Source of the DNA: a candidate division WOR-3 bacterium
GTDB lineage: Bacteria; Hydrothermota; UBA3072
DNA: 64,000 bases
Direction of reading: 5' to 3'
Assembly (NCBI GenBank): GCA_039804165.1
Contig: JBDRZZ010000008.1
Coordinates: forward strand, 5,265-69,264
The notes beneath the pieces are model-generated. The model worked only from the letters and a program-made list of their open reading frames with translations. It was not told where the DNA came from and did no database searches. Below, piece by piece: positions 27,140-36,500 of the stretch; the stretch's first letter is position 1, and the number at the start of each line of letters is the position of its first letter. Position numbers and translations under genes: made by a program.

Positions 27140-27893
27140 TTTCTATTTTAAAAACACCCTCAGAGACTATAGGTATGAAGGGTAGATACCCTTCTTTATA
27201 AAGAGTAAAGAGGGAAGGGGCATAATATTTTTTATCCTTGTAGAAATTTTTATATTGAGTTGAGATGATTCTAATTATACCTTTAATTGCTTTTTCTTTT
27301 GAAACTTCATTTGTTGCCTTCTCGTAAAAGTGGAGATATAGTCTGAGTCCCAACTCAACTCTCTTTTCTTTAAGAAGCGTCCAGCTTGCAAATCTAATAG
27401 CCAATTCTGGGGCGTTTTCTTTCTGAGACGCAAAGAGAAACCATTTTGAGGCGCTTTGATAATCTCTTTTATAGACATAGTATATAAATCCTTTCACAAA
27501 AGGAATTTCCCATCTTTCGGGATTATTCGCCATTCCCTTATTAAGTAATTTAGTGGCTAAGGGAATATTTTTTACATCATCTGCAAGAATCATTCCTCCA
27601 AATGTATAAGTAGAGATAAATTTTGGATCAAGTTCAGTAATTACATCATACATATGGAAAAGATATGGGTAACTTCTGTCAGTTTTTCTATGTTTACCAA
27701 AATAAAGATTGGCTTCAATCCATAATAAGTCGGATAAAAGAATGTCAAAACCTCCTGTGAGAGCTTTAATGAAATTACTTGATGGAAAATAGAGGATCTC
27801 TTCTCTTTCTTGTTTTGGAAACCATTTAAACCACCTTGTTTCTATTAAAGCAAGAAGGATTATTAGAAGAACTAAAAGAACCAATCTTTTCAT
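27108..27893 (-). CDS. Membrane-anchored TPR-like protein linked to the ABC exporter
   Basis: The 261-residue product has one N-terminal membrane helix ('VLLVLLIILLALIETRWF') and then helical-hairpin repeats. Loosely TPR-like pieces are 'FISTYTFGGMILADDVKNIPLATKLLNKGMANNPE' and 'WEIPFVKGFIYYVYKRDYQSASKWFLFASQKENAPE'. The part outside the membrane probably scaffolds protein contacts. It overlaps the ABC permease gene by 4 bases and is coupled to the methyltransferase gene. No named family was recognised. Confidence 0.6.
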   Translation of the reverse strand: MKRLVLLVLLIILLALIETRWFKWFPKQEREEILYFPSSNFIKALTGGFDILLSDLLWIEANLYFGKHRKTDRSYPYLFHMYDVITELDPKFISTYTFGGMILADDVKNIPLATKLLNKGMANNPERWEIPFVKGFIYYVYKRDYQSASKWFLFASQKENAPELAIRFASWTLLKEKRVELGLRLYLHFYEKATNEVSKEKAIKGIIRIISTQYKNFYKDKKYYAPSLFTLYKEGYLPFIPIVSEGVFKIENGTVVFKPFK

Positions 27894-28657
27894 AAAAATT
27901 CCTTTTTGTAGTATAAGAAAGAGGATAATATTATGAGAATTATAGAATATAAAAGAGAGTAGGAAAAAGCCAAAATATAAGCCCCTAAAGGTAAAGGTAG
28001 GTGATAAACTACTGTTGCTTTAATGTTAAATGGAGAGAAATTGGGCAAGATGTAAAATAAAAATTTGAAGAACCAAGATAATTCTGGAGCATTTATTACA
28101 TAAGGAAAGGTGATAAGATAATAGCTAAGATGAGCGATAAAGAAAAGAACCAAAGTTAAAATTCCAGAAGTTAAAGGAGAAGTAAAGGCTGAAAGAAAAA
28201 TTGCAAGAGCATCCAGAAGAAAAAATTCAAAAAGGAAGAAATAGAGAATTTTGAGTAAATGTATCTCGAAGACTCCTAAATAGAGTTTATAGAAGAGGGA
28301 AAAGATAAAAAATAGTAAAACTTGAACCACAATTGTTAGATAATATAATCCTAAGAATTTACCTCCAACGAATTCCAGAGATTCTACAGGTTTAGACATA
28401 ATAGAGTAAATTGTTTTTCTTTCTACTTCATCGTAAAGAATCCTTGTTCCAATGAGTATAACAACTAAAACACCAAAGATCTCAATTATACTAATTCCAA
28501 AGTCTTTTATTACCTTTGCTCCTTCTCCAACGGAGATTGGAATGAAAATTTTTGAAAAGGCTAAAAGGAGAAATCCCACCACTCCGATAGAGATAATAGT
28601 TTTATCTCTTATTGCTTCTTTAAATGTGTTTAGAGCAATTGTCAATGTCTTACTCAT
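27890..28657 (-). CDS. ABC-2 type transporter permease
   Basis: The 255-residue product has six hydrophobic spans. The first is 'DKTIISIGVVGFLLLAFSKIFIPISVG'. 'GTRILYDEVERKTIYSIMSKPVESLEFVGGKFLGLY' is the amphipathic coupling region typical of NosY/ABC-2 permeases. It forms the membrane part of an exporter with the ATPase gene that it overlaps by 8 bases. The cargo is unknown; the family exports drugs, lipids, polysaccharide parts or copper-site components. Confidence 0.8.
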   Translation of the reverse strand: MSKTLTIALNTFKEAIRDKTIISIGVVGFLLLAFSKIFIPISVGEGAKVIKDFGISIIEIFGVLVVILIGTRILYDEVERKTIYSIMSKPVESLEFVGGKFLGLYYLTIVVQVLLFFIFSLFYKLYLGVFEIHLLKILYFFLFEFFLLDALAIFLSAFTSPLTSGILTLVLFFIAHLSYYLITFPYVINAPELSWFFKFLFYILPNFSPFNIKATVVYHLPLPLGAYILAFSYSLLYSIILIILSSFLYYKKEFL

Positions 28658-29552
28658 TTATTATCTTGATGAAATATTCTTCAAGGTTCTTTTTAATAGG
28701 AGACACAGATAAGATTTTCCCCTTCTTTTTTATTACTTCTTTTATCACTTTATCCCTTTCTTTCTCATTTTTAACTCTTAAAAATACAGTTCCTTTTTCT
28801 ACTTTCATTTCTCCATATTTTTCGAACTTTTTTGGTTCCTTTATTCCTTCAAATTCTATTTCTATATAATTAATTTTTTCTTCTAAAATTTCTTTTATCG
28901 CACCCACTTTTTTCATTTTCCCGTTAAATATAATTCCTACTCTACTACAAATAGCTTCTACATCTGGAAGAATGTGGGAAGAAAATAAGATCGTTTTTCC
29001 TTGTTTATTAATTTCTACAATTAAATCTTTTAATTCTCTTCTCCCTATTGGATCAAGTGCACTAAGAGGTTCGTCAAGAATTACAAATTCAGGATCCCCA
29101 ATAATAGCTTGAGCAAACCCAATTCTTTGAATCATCCCTTTTGAATACATATGAATTCTTTTTCCAATACTTTTTGAAAGTCCCACCATTTCCAATAAAT
29201 TATCAATTTCTTTTTTGGAAACTTTTTTACCATAAAGCTTTGCATAAAATTCAAGAAGCTCTCTTCCTGTTAAGTGTGGATAAAAGGAAGGATTTTCTGG
29301 TAAAAATCCAATTTTTCTTCTTGCGTAAAGAGGTTCTAAGCTTTCAAATAGTTTTATCTTTCCCTTTGTTGGTCGAATAAGACCTGTGATTATTTTTAGA
29401 GTTGTTGTTTTACCTGCGCCATTTGGACCTAAAAGTCCAAATATTTCTCCCTCTTCAATTTCCATACTTAGATTGTTTACACCTATAATTTTTTTAAGCA
29501 AGAAAGGGGATCGATAAATTTTGACTATAGAATCAATTTCCAAGACCTTCAT
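28650..29552 (-). CDS. ABC-2 type transporter ATP-binding protein
   Basis: I take the ATG at 29552 (300 residues), which overlaps the stop of the radical SAM gene as ATGA; a TTG at 29558 is less likely. Motifs are Walker A 'GPNGAGKTT', Q-loop region 'IGFLPENPSFYP', signature 'YSKGMIQRIGFAQA', Walker B 'FVILDEPLSALDP' and switch 'SSHIL'. The divergent signature is common in the CcmA/NatA-like exporter ATPases. The last 90 residues form a regulatory C-terminal domain with 'IEIEFEGIKEPKKFEKYGEMKVEKGTVFLRV'. It powers the adjacent permease. Confidence 0.9.
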   Translation of the reverse strand: MKVLEIDSIVKIYRSPFLLKKIIGVNNLSMEIEEGEIFGLLGPNGAGKTTTLKIITGLIRPTKGKIKLFESLEPLYARRKIGFLPENPSFYPHLTGRELLEFYAKLYGKKVSKKEIDNLLEMVGLSKSIGKRIHMYSKGMIQRIGFAQAIIGDPEFVILDEPLSALDPIGRRELKDLIVEINKQGKTILFSSHILPDVEAICSRVGIIFNGKMKKVGAIKEILEEKINYIEIEFEGIKEPKKFEKYGEMKVEKGTVFLRVKNEKERDKVIKEVIKKKGKILSVSPIKKNLEEYFIKIINE

Positions 29553-30658
29553 TCCCAAATTCCACTTATTTTTTCACCACATTTTGGGCAACTATTGTTT
29601 TTTATTTTATTGGTAAGGACAAAAAATCCCCTTCTTCTTATTAAGATTTCTCCACATTTTGGGCAATAAGTGTTCTCTCCAGGGTCTCCCTGAGGGACAT
29701 TTCCAACATAAGAGTGCTTAATCCCCATTTTTAGGGCGAGTTCTCTTGCCATTTGAACGCTTTCTAATGGAGTGGGGGGAAGATTCGTTAGTTTATAGGT
29801 TGGGTAAAACCTTGAGAAATGAATTGGAACTTCATCTCCTAAGTTATTTAAAACCCAACTTACCATTTCTTTTATCTCTTTTTTATCATCATTTATTGTA
29901 GGAATCACCAAATAAGTGATTTCGATCCAAACTCCTCCATCTTTAAGTTTTTTTAAAGTGCGGAGGACAGGTTGAAGAGTTCCAGATGAGATTTCTCTAT
30001 AAGAGGTCTCTTTGAAAAACTTTAAATCAATATTTGCCCCATCAAGGAAGGGAATTAGGTCTATTAAGGGTTTCTCGTTTAAATAACCGTTAGAATGATA
30101 AATATTTTTTAGCCCTTTATTTTTTGCAAGCTTACAGGAATCAATCATATATTCAATAAAAATAGAAGGTTCTGTATAAGTGTAAGCAATAGAGCTTATA
30201 TTGTATTTATCTTTGTAAGAGAGAACATCTTCTACAAGGGCCTCTGGAGGGAGTCTATAATTATTTGTTTCTTCTGGAGGGACCTGGGATATATGATAAT
30301 TCTGACAATATTTACATCTCATATTACAACCAGCTGTGGCTATTGAATAAGCAGTTGTCCCCGGGAAAAAATGGTAAAGAGGTTTTTTCTCAATGGGGTC
30401 AATATGAACAGCACAGGGGTTACCATAACTTAGGGTGTATAATTTTCCTTTTCTGTTTTCTCTAACTCTGCAGAAGCCTCTTTGTTTATCATTTAAAATA
30501 CATTTATGAGGGCAATTTTCGCACTGGACAGTGTTTCCTTCTTTTTTTACCCAATATGAAGCTAATTTTGGAGAGACATAATAACCTCTCTCCTCTTGCT
30601 TGGTTAAGCCTATTAAAGGTAAAACTGAAAGAGTTTTTAAGAACTCCCTTCTATTCAT
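29549..30658 (-). CDS. amrS: AmmeMemoRadiSam-type radical SAM enzyme with Tat-like N-terminus
   Basis: The 369-residue product has the radical SAM cluster 'CNMRCKYCQN' (Cys111, Cys115, Cys118). Extra cysteines precede it ('QCENCPHKCILNDKQRGFC'), and a zinc-ribbon C-terminus holds 'CPKCGE' twice. This is the layout of the AmmeMemoRadiSam system radical SAM enzyme (PflA-like). The N-terminus 'MNRREFLKTLSVLPLIGLT' reads as a twin-arginine export signal, odd for an oxygen-sensitive enzyme that needs reduced ferredoxin. The usual Memo/AMMECR1 partners are not in this window. A promoter with 7 bases between -10 and ATG implies a leaderless message. It leads the ABC exporter operon. Confidence 0.85.
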   Translation of the reverse strand: MNRREFLKTLSVLPLIGLTKQEERGYYVSPKLASYWVKKEGNTVQCENCPHKCILNDKQRGFCRVRENRKGKLYTLSYGNPCAVHIDPIEKKPLYHFFPGTTAYSIATAGCNMRCKYCQNYHISQVPPEETNNYRLPPEALVEDVLSYKDKYNISSIAYTYTEPSIFIEYMIDSCKLAKNKGLKNIYHSNGYLNEKPLIDLIPFLDGANIDLKFFKETSYREISSGTLQPVLRTLKKLKDGGVWIEITYLVIPTINDDKKEIKEMVSWVLNNLGDEVPIHFSRFYPTYKLTNLPPTPLESVQMARELALKMGIKHSYVGNVPQGDPGENTYCPKCGEILIRRRGFFVLTNKIKNNSCPKCGEKISGIWE

Positions 30659-30665
30659 TTAATAA

Positions 30666-30693
30666 ATTTTAATTCTTTTTTGTTCTTTGTCAA
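30666..30693 (-). promoter_or_regulatory. Promoter of the radical SAM / ABC exporter operon, leaderless
   Basis: On the minus strand TTGACA (30688-30693) and TAAAAT (30666-30671) are 16 bases apart. The start codon lies 7 bases after the -10 box. No ribosome site is present. Confidence 0.7.
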
Positions 30694-30704
30694 CTTAATT
30701 ATGC

Positions 30705-30732
30705 TTGACTTTTAATTAAAAAAATTTATAAT
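30705..30732 (+). promoter_or_regulatory. Promoter of the small barrel-like protein gene
   Basis: TTGACT (30705-30710) and TATAAT (30727-30732) are 16 bases apart. Its -35 box is only 11 bases from the -35 box of the divergent promoter, so both polymerases compete for the same DNA. Confidence 0.7.
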
Positions 30733-30752
30733 TCTTTTAAAAGGAGGAGATA

Positions 30753-31229
30753 ATGAAAAAATTCTTATTAGTTGTGGTGGGTTTATTTTTTGTCTTTTCT
30801 CTAAGCGGGCGGTCTAAACTTGAATTTTCTCCGAAATTGACTGTTTATCTTGATGGTGGACAGAGTTTTGGAATTGGAGCAGATCTTACAGTGAATCCTA
30901 AGAAGTGGTTTGGATTAAGAATGAATTTGGCTGAATTCCTTTTGGGAGATTTGGAAGGTTTTTCTTTAAATATTTCTAATGAGATTAATCGTACAACTTT
31001 TGATTTTCTTTACTATACAAATCTTACTATTATTTCTTATTTAGATTTTACTTTTGGTTTTCTTTCCCTAGAACATAGTGATTTCTTTGCAATTGGGTTT
31101 GGATTAGGTCTTGAGAAATATATGGGTAAGGGCAACTATTTGTTTTTTGAACCAGGAATTTCCTATTTAGATATTGGAGATGGAGAAGTTGTTTTTAGGC
31201 TGCCAATTGGTTTTAAGATGGGAATTTAG
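30753..31229 (+). CDS. Small secreted or outer-membrane beta-barrel protein
   Basis: The 158-residue product has a signal peptide ('KKFLLVVVGLFFVFSLSGRS'). About eight short amphipathic strands follow, such as 'KLTVYLDGGQSFGIGADLTVN' and 'FFAIGFGLGLEKYMG', ending in 'VVFRLPIGFKMGI'. This fits a small eight-strand OmpW/OmpX-like barrel, though no family was recognised. It has a clear promoter, an AAGGAGG ribosome site and its own hairpin terminator, so it is transcribed alone. Confidence 0.6.
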   Translation: MKKFLLVVVGLFFVFSLSGRSKLEFSPKLTVYLDGGQSFGIGADLTVNPKKWFGLRMNLAEFLLGDLEGFSLNISNEINRTTFDFLYYTNLTIISYLDFTFGFLSLEHSDFFAIGFGLGLEKYMGKGNYLFFEPGISYLDIGDGEVVFRLPIGFKMGI

Positions 31230-31250
31230 AGAAATTTTAGGAGTTCCTAA

Positions 31251-31282
31251 AGGCTGTATAGATCACCTATACAGCCTTTTTA
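31251..31282 (+). terminator. Terminator after the small barrel gene
   Basis: The stem AGGCTGTATAG/CTATACAGCCT (11 perfect pairs) has a 5-base loop and is followed by TTTTTAT. Confidence 0.9.
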
Positions 31283-31329
31283 TATTTAATTAATTAAAGT
31301 ATTTAAAATTTATTAGAGCAATCCAGTTA

Positions 31330-31357
31330 TTGACAAATTGGAGAAAAGTAATAGTTT
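31330..31357 (+). promoter_or_regulatory. Promoter of the corrinoid methyltransferase genes
   Basis: TTGACA (31330-31335) is followed after 16 bases by TAGTTT (31352-31357), a weak -10 box. It lies about 28 bases before the GTG start, with GAGGAGG between. Confidence 0.5.
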
Positions 31358-31384
31358 ATTTTTATTTAAAGAGAGGAGGGTATA

Positions 31385-32023
31385 GTGGATATCCTTAATG
31401 GATTAAAAGAAAGTGTAATTTCAGGAAATGAAACAAAGGCATTGGAGTGGACCCAAAAGGCCTTAGAAGAAGGAGTGGATATTGAGAGGATGTTAAAGGA
31501 AGGGTTCATTCCTGCTATGGAGATTGTAGGAAGTAAGTTCCAGGCGAATGAGATTTATGTTCCAGAGATGTTAATGTCTGCAAGAGCAATGAAAGCAGGG
31601 ATGAAGTTGCTTAAGCCTTTATTGACTCAAAGAGGGATTGAGCCTATAGGGAAAGTTGTTATTGGAACCGTTAAAGGAGACCTCCATGATATTGGGAAGA
31701 ATTTGGTCGCGATGATGTTGGAAGGAGGAGGTTTTGAAGTTTTTGATGTTGGAGTGGATGTTCCACCTGGAAAATTTTTGGATACGGTAAGGGAAAAGAA
31801 AGCAGATATTCTTGGCCTTTCTGCTTTACTCACAACAACGATGGTGGAGATGAAGAATGTTATAGAAGTTTTTAAAGAAAGTGGTTTAAGGGAGAAGATT
31901 AAGATAATTGTGGGAGGCGCTCCTGTAAATGCGGATTATGCTAAAGAAATTGGAGCTGATGGCTATGCGCCTGACGCCGCATCTGCTGTGAGGTTGGCTA
32001 AATCTCTATTAGATAAAAGATGA
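31385..32023 (+). CDS. mtaC: Corrinoid (B12-binding) methyl-carrier protein, MtaC-like
   Basis: The 212-residue product starts at GTG after GAGGAGG. Residues 1-85 form the helical B12-binding cap domain ('PEMLMSARAMKAGMKLLKPLL'). Residues 88-212 form the Rossmann-like B12 domain with the cobalt-ligand motif DxHxxG (Asp99, His101, Gly104 in 'GDLHDIGKN') and the late 'GGAPVNADYAKEIGADGYAPDA'. It carries a methyl group on cobalt between methyltransferases. Its stop overlaps the MtaB-type gene by 4 bases, so the two act together. Related carriers serve methylamines and methoxyaromatics; the partner argues for methanol. Confidence 0.9.
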   Translation: MDILNGLKESVISGNETKALEWTQKALEEGVDIERMLKEGFIPAMEIVGSKFQANEIYVPEMLMSARAMKAGMKLLKPLLTQRGIEPIGKVVIGTVKGDLHDIGKNLVAMMLEGGGFEVFDVGVDVPPGKFLDTVREKKADILGLSALLTTTMVEMKNVIEVFKESGLREKIKIIVGGAPVNADYAKEIGADGYAPDAASAVRLAKSLLDKR

Positions 32024-33393
32024 AAAAGTATAATTCTTTAGCTTATAAGAAAGCTCAGGATATTTGGTTTGGGAGATCTCTTCACCCTTTAGTTTGTGGT
32101 TTTGGTCTTAGAATTGGAGATGGGAAAGTTTTTCCAGAGATTAATTATACCTTACCTCCTATGAGTGTTTCTATGAATAACATTGAGGAAATAGAAAAAC
32201 AATATGACTTTATGGTGAAAGGTATTCTTAAGAGAGCTGTAACTTTACAGGTTCCTGGAATAGTCCTTGAGTTTGAGCATCTCCCTCCTATGACAGATAT
32301 TTTAGAGATTGGGGTTAGAATAACAAAAAAGACAAAGGAAATAATGAAAGATTTTTATGATAAATATGGTCTTAATTCAGCTTTAAGAGTTACAATTTGT
32401 GATACAAGGGAAGAAGAGCGTCCTCCTAAGATGAGAAGTGGACAAGCTATAAAAAGAATTTTTTCTTCTTTTCTTGAAAATGCTTATTCGGGAGGAGACT
32501 TACTCTCTATAGAATCTATAGGAGGAAAAGAGGTGAACGATAGAGCTTTAATGGAGGGAAATGTTGCAGGGATTCTTTTTTCCTTAGGTGTTCTTGCTCC
32601 AAGAGATATGCATTTTTTGTGGAAGGAAATTAATGAGATTGCAAAAGAGACAAACACAGTCCCTGCAGGAGATTCTGCCTGTGGTCTTGCAAATACAGCT
32701 ATGATGCTTGCCGATAGGGGTTATATTCCTGAGGTTCTTGCAGCTACAATTAGGGCAATGTCTTCTGTTCGCTCTCTTATTGCTTTTGAAGAAGGAGCAG
32801 TTGGACCTTCTAAGGATTGTGCTTATGAAGGTCCTATAATTAAAGCGATCACAGGTTATCCAATATCTATGGAAGGAAAGTCTTCTGCTTGCGCACATTT
32901 GAGTCACTTGGGAAATATTGCTGGTGCGGTTTGCGATCTTTGGAGCAATGAGTCTATTCAGAACATAAAGCTTTTAGCGGATTACGCTCCTATAGTCTTT
33001 ACTGAAATTTTAGCTTATGATTGTCGAGTTATGAATACAGCAATAGAAAATGATCAAGATAAAGTTTTACAAGAACTTCTTATTAAAAGCGATGAGCTTA
33101 AAAATGTTCAAGCTTTTATTATTTCTCCAGAAAATTCTTTTGAAATTGCAAAGGTAATTGTTGAGGAAAAAGACGATTTCTTACGAACCAGACTGGCAGG
33201 ATTAAAAGCTTGTGAGTTGATTAAAGAGGCGGTAAAAGATAGAAAGCTTACGCTTAGCGATAGAGAATTAAATTGGTTAAACAAAATTGAAGCAGAAATA
33301 GCTAAATATGAAAGGGAGGAAATTTTGATAAAAGAAATGAGTTCATTATATGGAGAATTTTTCTTATTGGATGAATATGGAATTGGGTTTTGA
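32020..33393 (+). CDS. mtaB: Methanol:corrinoid methyltransferase, MtaB-type
   Basis: The 457-residue product has the MtaB start ('LHPLVCGFGLRIGDGKVFPEINY'). The zinc site known from Methanosarcina MtaB (Glu164, Cys220, Cys269) corresponds to Glu165 ('SIESIGG'), Cys221 ('GDSACGLANTAMML') and Cys267 ('DCAYEGPIIKAITG'). 'MEGKSSACAHLSHLGNIAG' is also family-typical. It moves the methyl group of methanol to the cobalt of the MtaC-like protein. In bacteria such pairs feed methyl-tetrahydrofolate pathways through a second methyltransferase, not found in this window. A relaxed substrate range cannot be excluded. Confidence 0.88.
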   Translation: MKKYNSLAYKKAQDIWFGRSLHPLVCGFGLRIGDGKVFPEINYTLPPMSVSMNNIEEIEKQYDFMVKGILKRAVTLQVPGIVLEFEHLPPMTDILEIGVRITKKTKEIMKDFYDKYGLNSALRVTICDTREEERPPKMRSGQAIKRIFSSFLENAYSGGDLLSIESIGGKEVNDRALMEGNVAGILFSLGVLAPRDMHFLWKEINEIAKETNTVPAGDSACGLANTAMMLADRGYIPEVLAATIRAMSSVRSLIAFEEGAVGPSKDCAYEGPIIKAITGYPISMEGKSSACAHLSHLGNIAGAVCDLWSNESIQNIKLLADYAPIVFTEILAYDCRVMNTAIENDQDKVLQELLIKSDELKNVQAFIISPENSFEIAKVIVEEKDDFLRTRLAGLKACELIKEAVKDRKLTLSDRELNWLNKIEAEIAKYEREEILIKEMSSLYGEFFLLDEYGIGF

Positions 33394-33411
33394 GAAGTTG
33401 GAGAAAACCCC

Positions 33412-33439
33412 TTGACAAAACTGGAAAAAATGTTAGAAT
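33412..33439 (+). promoter_or_regulatory. Promoter of the TonB receptor / glycan-use region
   Basis: TTGACA (33412-33417) and TAGAAT (33434-33439) are 16 bases apart. It leaves a leader of about 145 bases before the ATG at 33593. Confidence 0.65.
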
Positions 33440-33442
33440 ATT

Positions 33443-33456
33443 TAACAAATTTGTTA
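33443..33456. promoter_or_regulatory. Operator-like 14-bp palindrome at the transcription start
   Basis: TAACAAATTTGTTA is a perfect palindrome lying 4 bases after the -10 box, over the expected start point. A further half-site TGTTA at 33431-33435 overlaps the -10 region in inverted orientation. This is a likely repressor site for the glycan-use genes. No regulator gene is seen nearby. Confidence 0.5.
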
Positions 33457-33592
33457 GAAAAATGTTTTTCAAGGTTACTAAAGGTATGGGGAAAATAATG
33501 AGTATTTGTGTGAGGAATAAGATTTCCAATGTTTTTTTAACTCCAAGAAAGTTTTTTCTTAACTTTTCTTTAATCCCAAAAAGGAGGTTATA

Positions 33593-36500
33593 ATGAGAGG
33601 GAGAACTATCTTTATAAAGTTTTTTTCTTTTAAGCTCATAGGTGTTTTTCTATTGTTTTTACTTATTATTCCAACCAATTTAAGTGGAGCTGTTACTGGT
33701 AAAATTGCGGGTATAGTAATAGATGCTCGGACTGGAGAACCTCTTGTTGGAGCTAATGTTGTAATTTTGGGGACTGATAGAGGAGCAGCCTGTGATGTAG
33801 ATGGTTATTACTACATACTAAGGTTGGATCCAGGAATTTATGATGTTCAGGCAAGGATGATTGGATATAAGACCGTTACCAAAGTAGGGGTCAGAGTTGA
33901 GTCTGGTCATACGACGCCTCTTAATTTTGAGCTTGAGCCCACCGTTATTCCTGGAGAAGGTGTTACCGTGAAGGCCGAAAGGGAAATTATAAAACTTGAC
34001 CTTTCTGGAAGTTCTATTACTGTAGATAAAAGTGAGATTGAAGCAGTTCCTCTTATTTCAGGGGTAACTCAATATTTAAATCTTCAGGCAGGAATAGAAG
34101 GTTGGAGTATTAGAGGGAGTGGGCTGGAGAATACAAAATTGATGGCTGATGGTTTATTACTTGTTGATAATAGAATTAATGAACCAATTATGATGCCAAA
34201 CTTGAGTGAGATAAAAGAGGTTAGTTTGCTTAAAGGTGGGTTTAATGCTGAGTTTTCAAACGTTCGTGCAGGTGTAGTTAATGTAGTTACAAGAGAAGGG
34301 TCTCCCAAAAAGTATGAGGGAACTTTTGAATATAGGTATACTCTAGGGCATCTCAAACATAATAAACCTTCCATCTTTGACCCTGAGAATTATTATAACA
34401 AGATATACTTATGGAATAAACTGGATACAGGATATGTATATACAACAGATCCTAATACAGGCGAGACTCTTTCCTGTGATACAGTTATCAAATATGATAG
34501 TGTTTGTTGGAAGGGTCCTATGAATGTATGGGGAGATAAGAAGAGTCCTTTCTATGATACGGTTAAACAAAAGAGTTGTGCTAATCCTTCTTGGAAAGGG
34601 TGGATTGGAGAAGCTACAGGAAAGCCAATAACTCCTGAAGCAGCCCGTGATTTGTGGCTCTGGAGGCATCGTATTGATATACCAAGAACAGATTCACTTT
34701 TCTCTATTTATAGTCATGACTCAGCATACATTCCTATATGGGATATTACTGTTGAAGAAGATGGTGATACGACTTATGAACTTACAGGATTTAGAAGAGA
34801 GCCTTATAAAATTCCAGAAGATCAACCCAGAAGAGGAAAATATGGCGACAAACCTGATATTTCTTTAGATGCAGGATTTGGGGGACCTGTTCCCTTAGTT
34901 GGTAAATATTTAGGAGATTTGAGCTTTTATGCTTCTTATCGCGACTTTAAGGAAGCTTTTCCTCTTCCGGATAGTAGGGAGTATTACAGGGAAACTCAAA
35001 CAAGCTTGAAACTCACCTCGAGGGTTAGAGATAATATGAAAGTGAATTTAAGAGGGGCTTACTCTGTGATTAATTCTCTTTCTCCATGGGCTACAGGAGA
35101 GCAAGTTGGAGCACCTACTAAGGGTTTTATTGGGCAAGTCTATCTTAGGGGAGCTATGGATATGATTATGCCCACCGGAGAATGGGGTGGAATTCACCAT
35201 GGAGGTGATAAGATTAGAAGTAATCCTGTAAACTTATTCAGTTTAACTTCTTTAACACCTTTTGATGTTATTTCAAGAATGTATGGGGTTAGTTTCCAAC
35301 ACGTTCTCACAGAGAACACTTTTTATGATATAAGATTAACTTATGTTCGTTCTAATAATGATGCTGAGTTTTGGTATGATCTTCCAAAAAGGATGAACGA
35401 TACGGTTCTTGTTTGGTTTGGAGATAAGTTTGATAAAAATGGTGATTGGATTACAGATAGAAACCATTTAGCTCTATATACAGCGAATAACATACCATAT
35501 GGATTCCCAGATCCAGATTTTACAATTGACCGTATTGTGGGTGTTGGCTCCACGGTTTGGGGTCCAGCTCAAAACTGTGGAACATACAATAAATCTTGGT
35601 CACAGACTTTTAATGGGAAGCTTGATTTTACCTCTCAAGTGAATAAATACAACGAGATAAAATTTGGGTTTGAAGCAAATTATGATAAAATTCACGAGTT
35701 TTATATAATACATGAAGGATATGGATGGCCCGAAAGAGGAGAGGAAGAAAAATCAAGGGGTTCTTATGTTGTCAGATATGATGCCTATCCAATCTTAGGA
35801 GGAGCTTATATTCAGGATAAAATTGAATTTGAAGGAATGTTTGCAAATATAGGTGTAAGAATTGATGTTGCAGATGCAAATACAGAATGGCCTTCAAGGA
35901 AGGATAGCGCTTCTATTTATTCTAATTATTACAGTGGTTTTCTAAAAAAGGAACTTTTTGAGCAAGAAGATCTTCTTGTTGATGTGCCAGCTTTATGGAA
36001 GATTAGTCCTCGAATGGGAATTTCTTTCCCATTCCTTGAGAATAGTAAGTTATTCTTTAACTATGGACATTTCTATTCTCTTGCTCCAAATGCACAGAGG
36101 TTTATGATCTCTTGGGGTAGAGGGACGGAACCTCTTCCGTATATTGGTAACCCCTTCCTTGATATGGCAAGGACAATTTCTTATGAAGTTGGTTTTGAGA
36201 GTAACATAGCAAATCAGATTCTTGCAAGAGTTACAGGTTATTATAAAGACACTGATAATGAAACAGCACTGGCAAGTTATACACTCTCTACCGAAGATCC
36301 AAGTATTTCTTATACTACTTTTGAGAATTTGAAATATAGTGATATTAGAGGTTTTGAAGTAGAATTTAGAAAGCCAGCTGGTAGATTCTTCACAGGTTGG
36401 GTTATTTATGATTATCAGGTCCGAAGTGAAGGGAAAATTGGAAGGGAAAAGAACTATGCCTGGGCTGCGGACCAAGCAAAAACAGGGCTATATGAACCTG

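Noticed and set aside
31385-32023. Methionine synthase cobalamin domain for the corrinoid protein
   Set aside because: The 4-base coupling to an MtaB-type gene with intact zinc ligands favours a methanol carrier protein.
33390-33593. 67-codon open frame over the promoter and leader of the TonB receptor
   Set aside because: It overlaps the MtaB-type stop, the promoter and the palindrome, has no ribosome site and codes for no recognisable protein.
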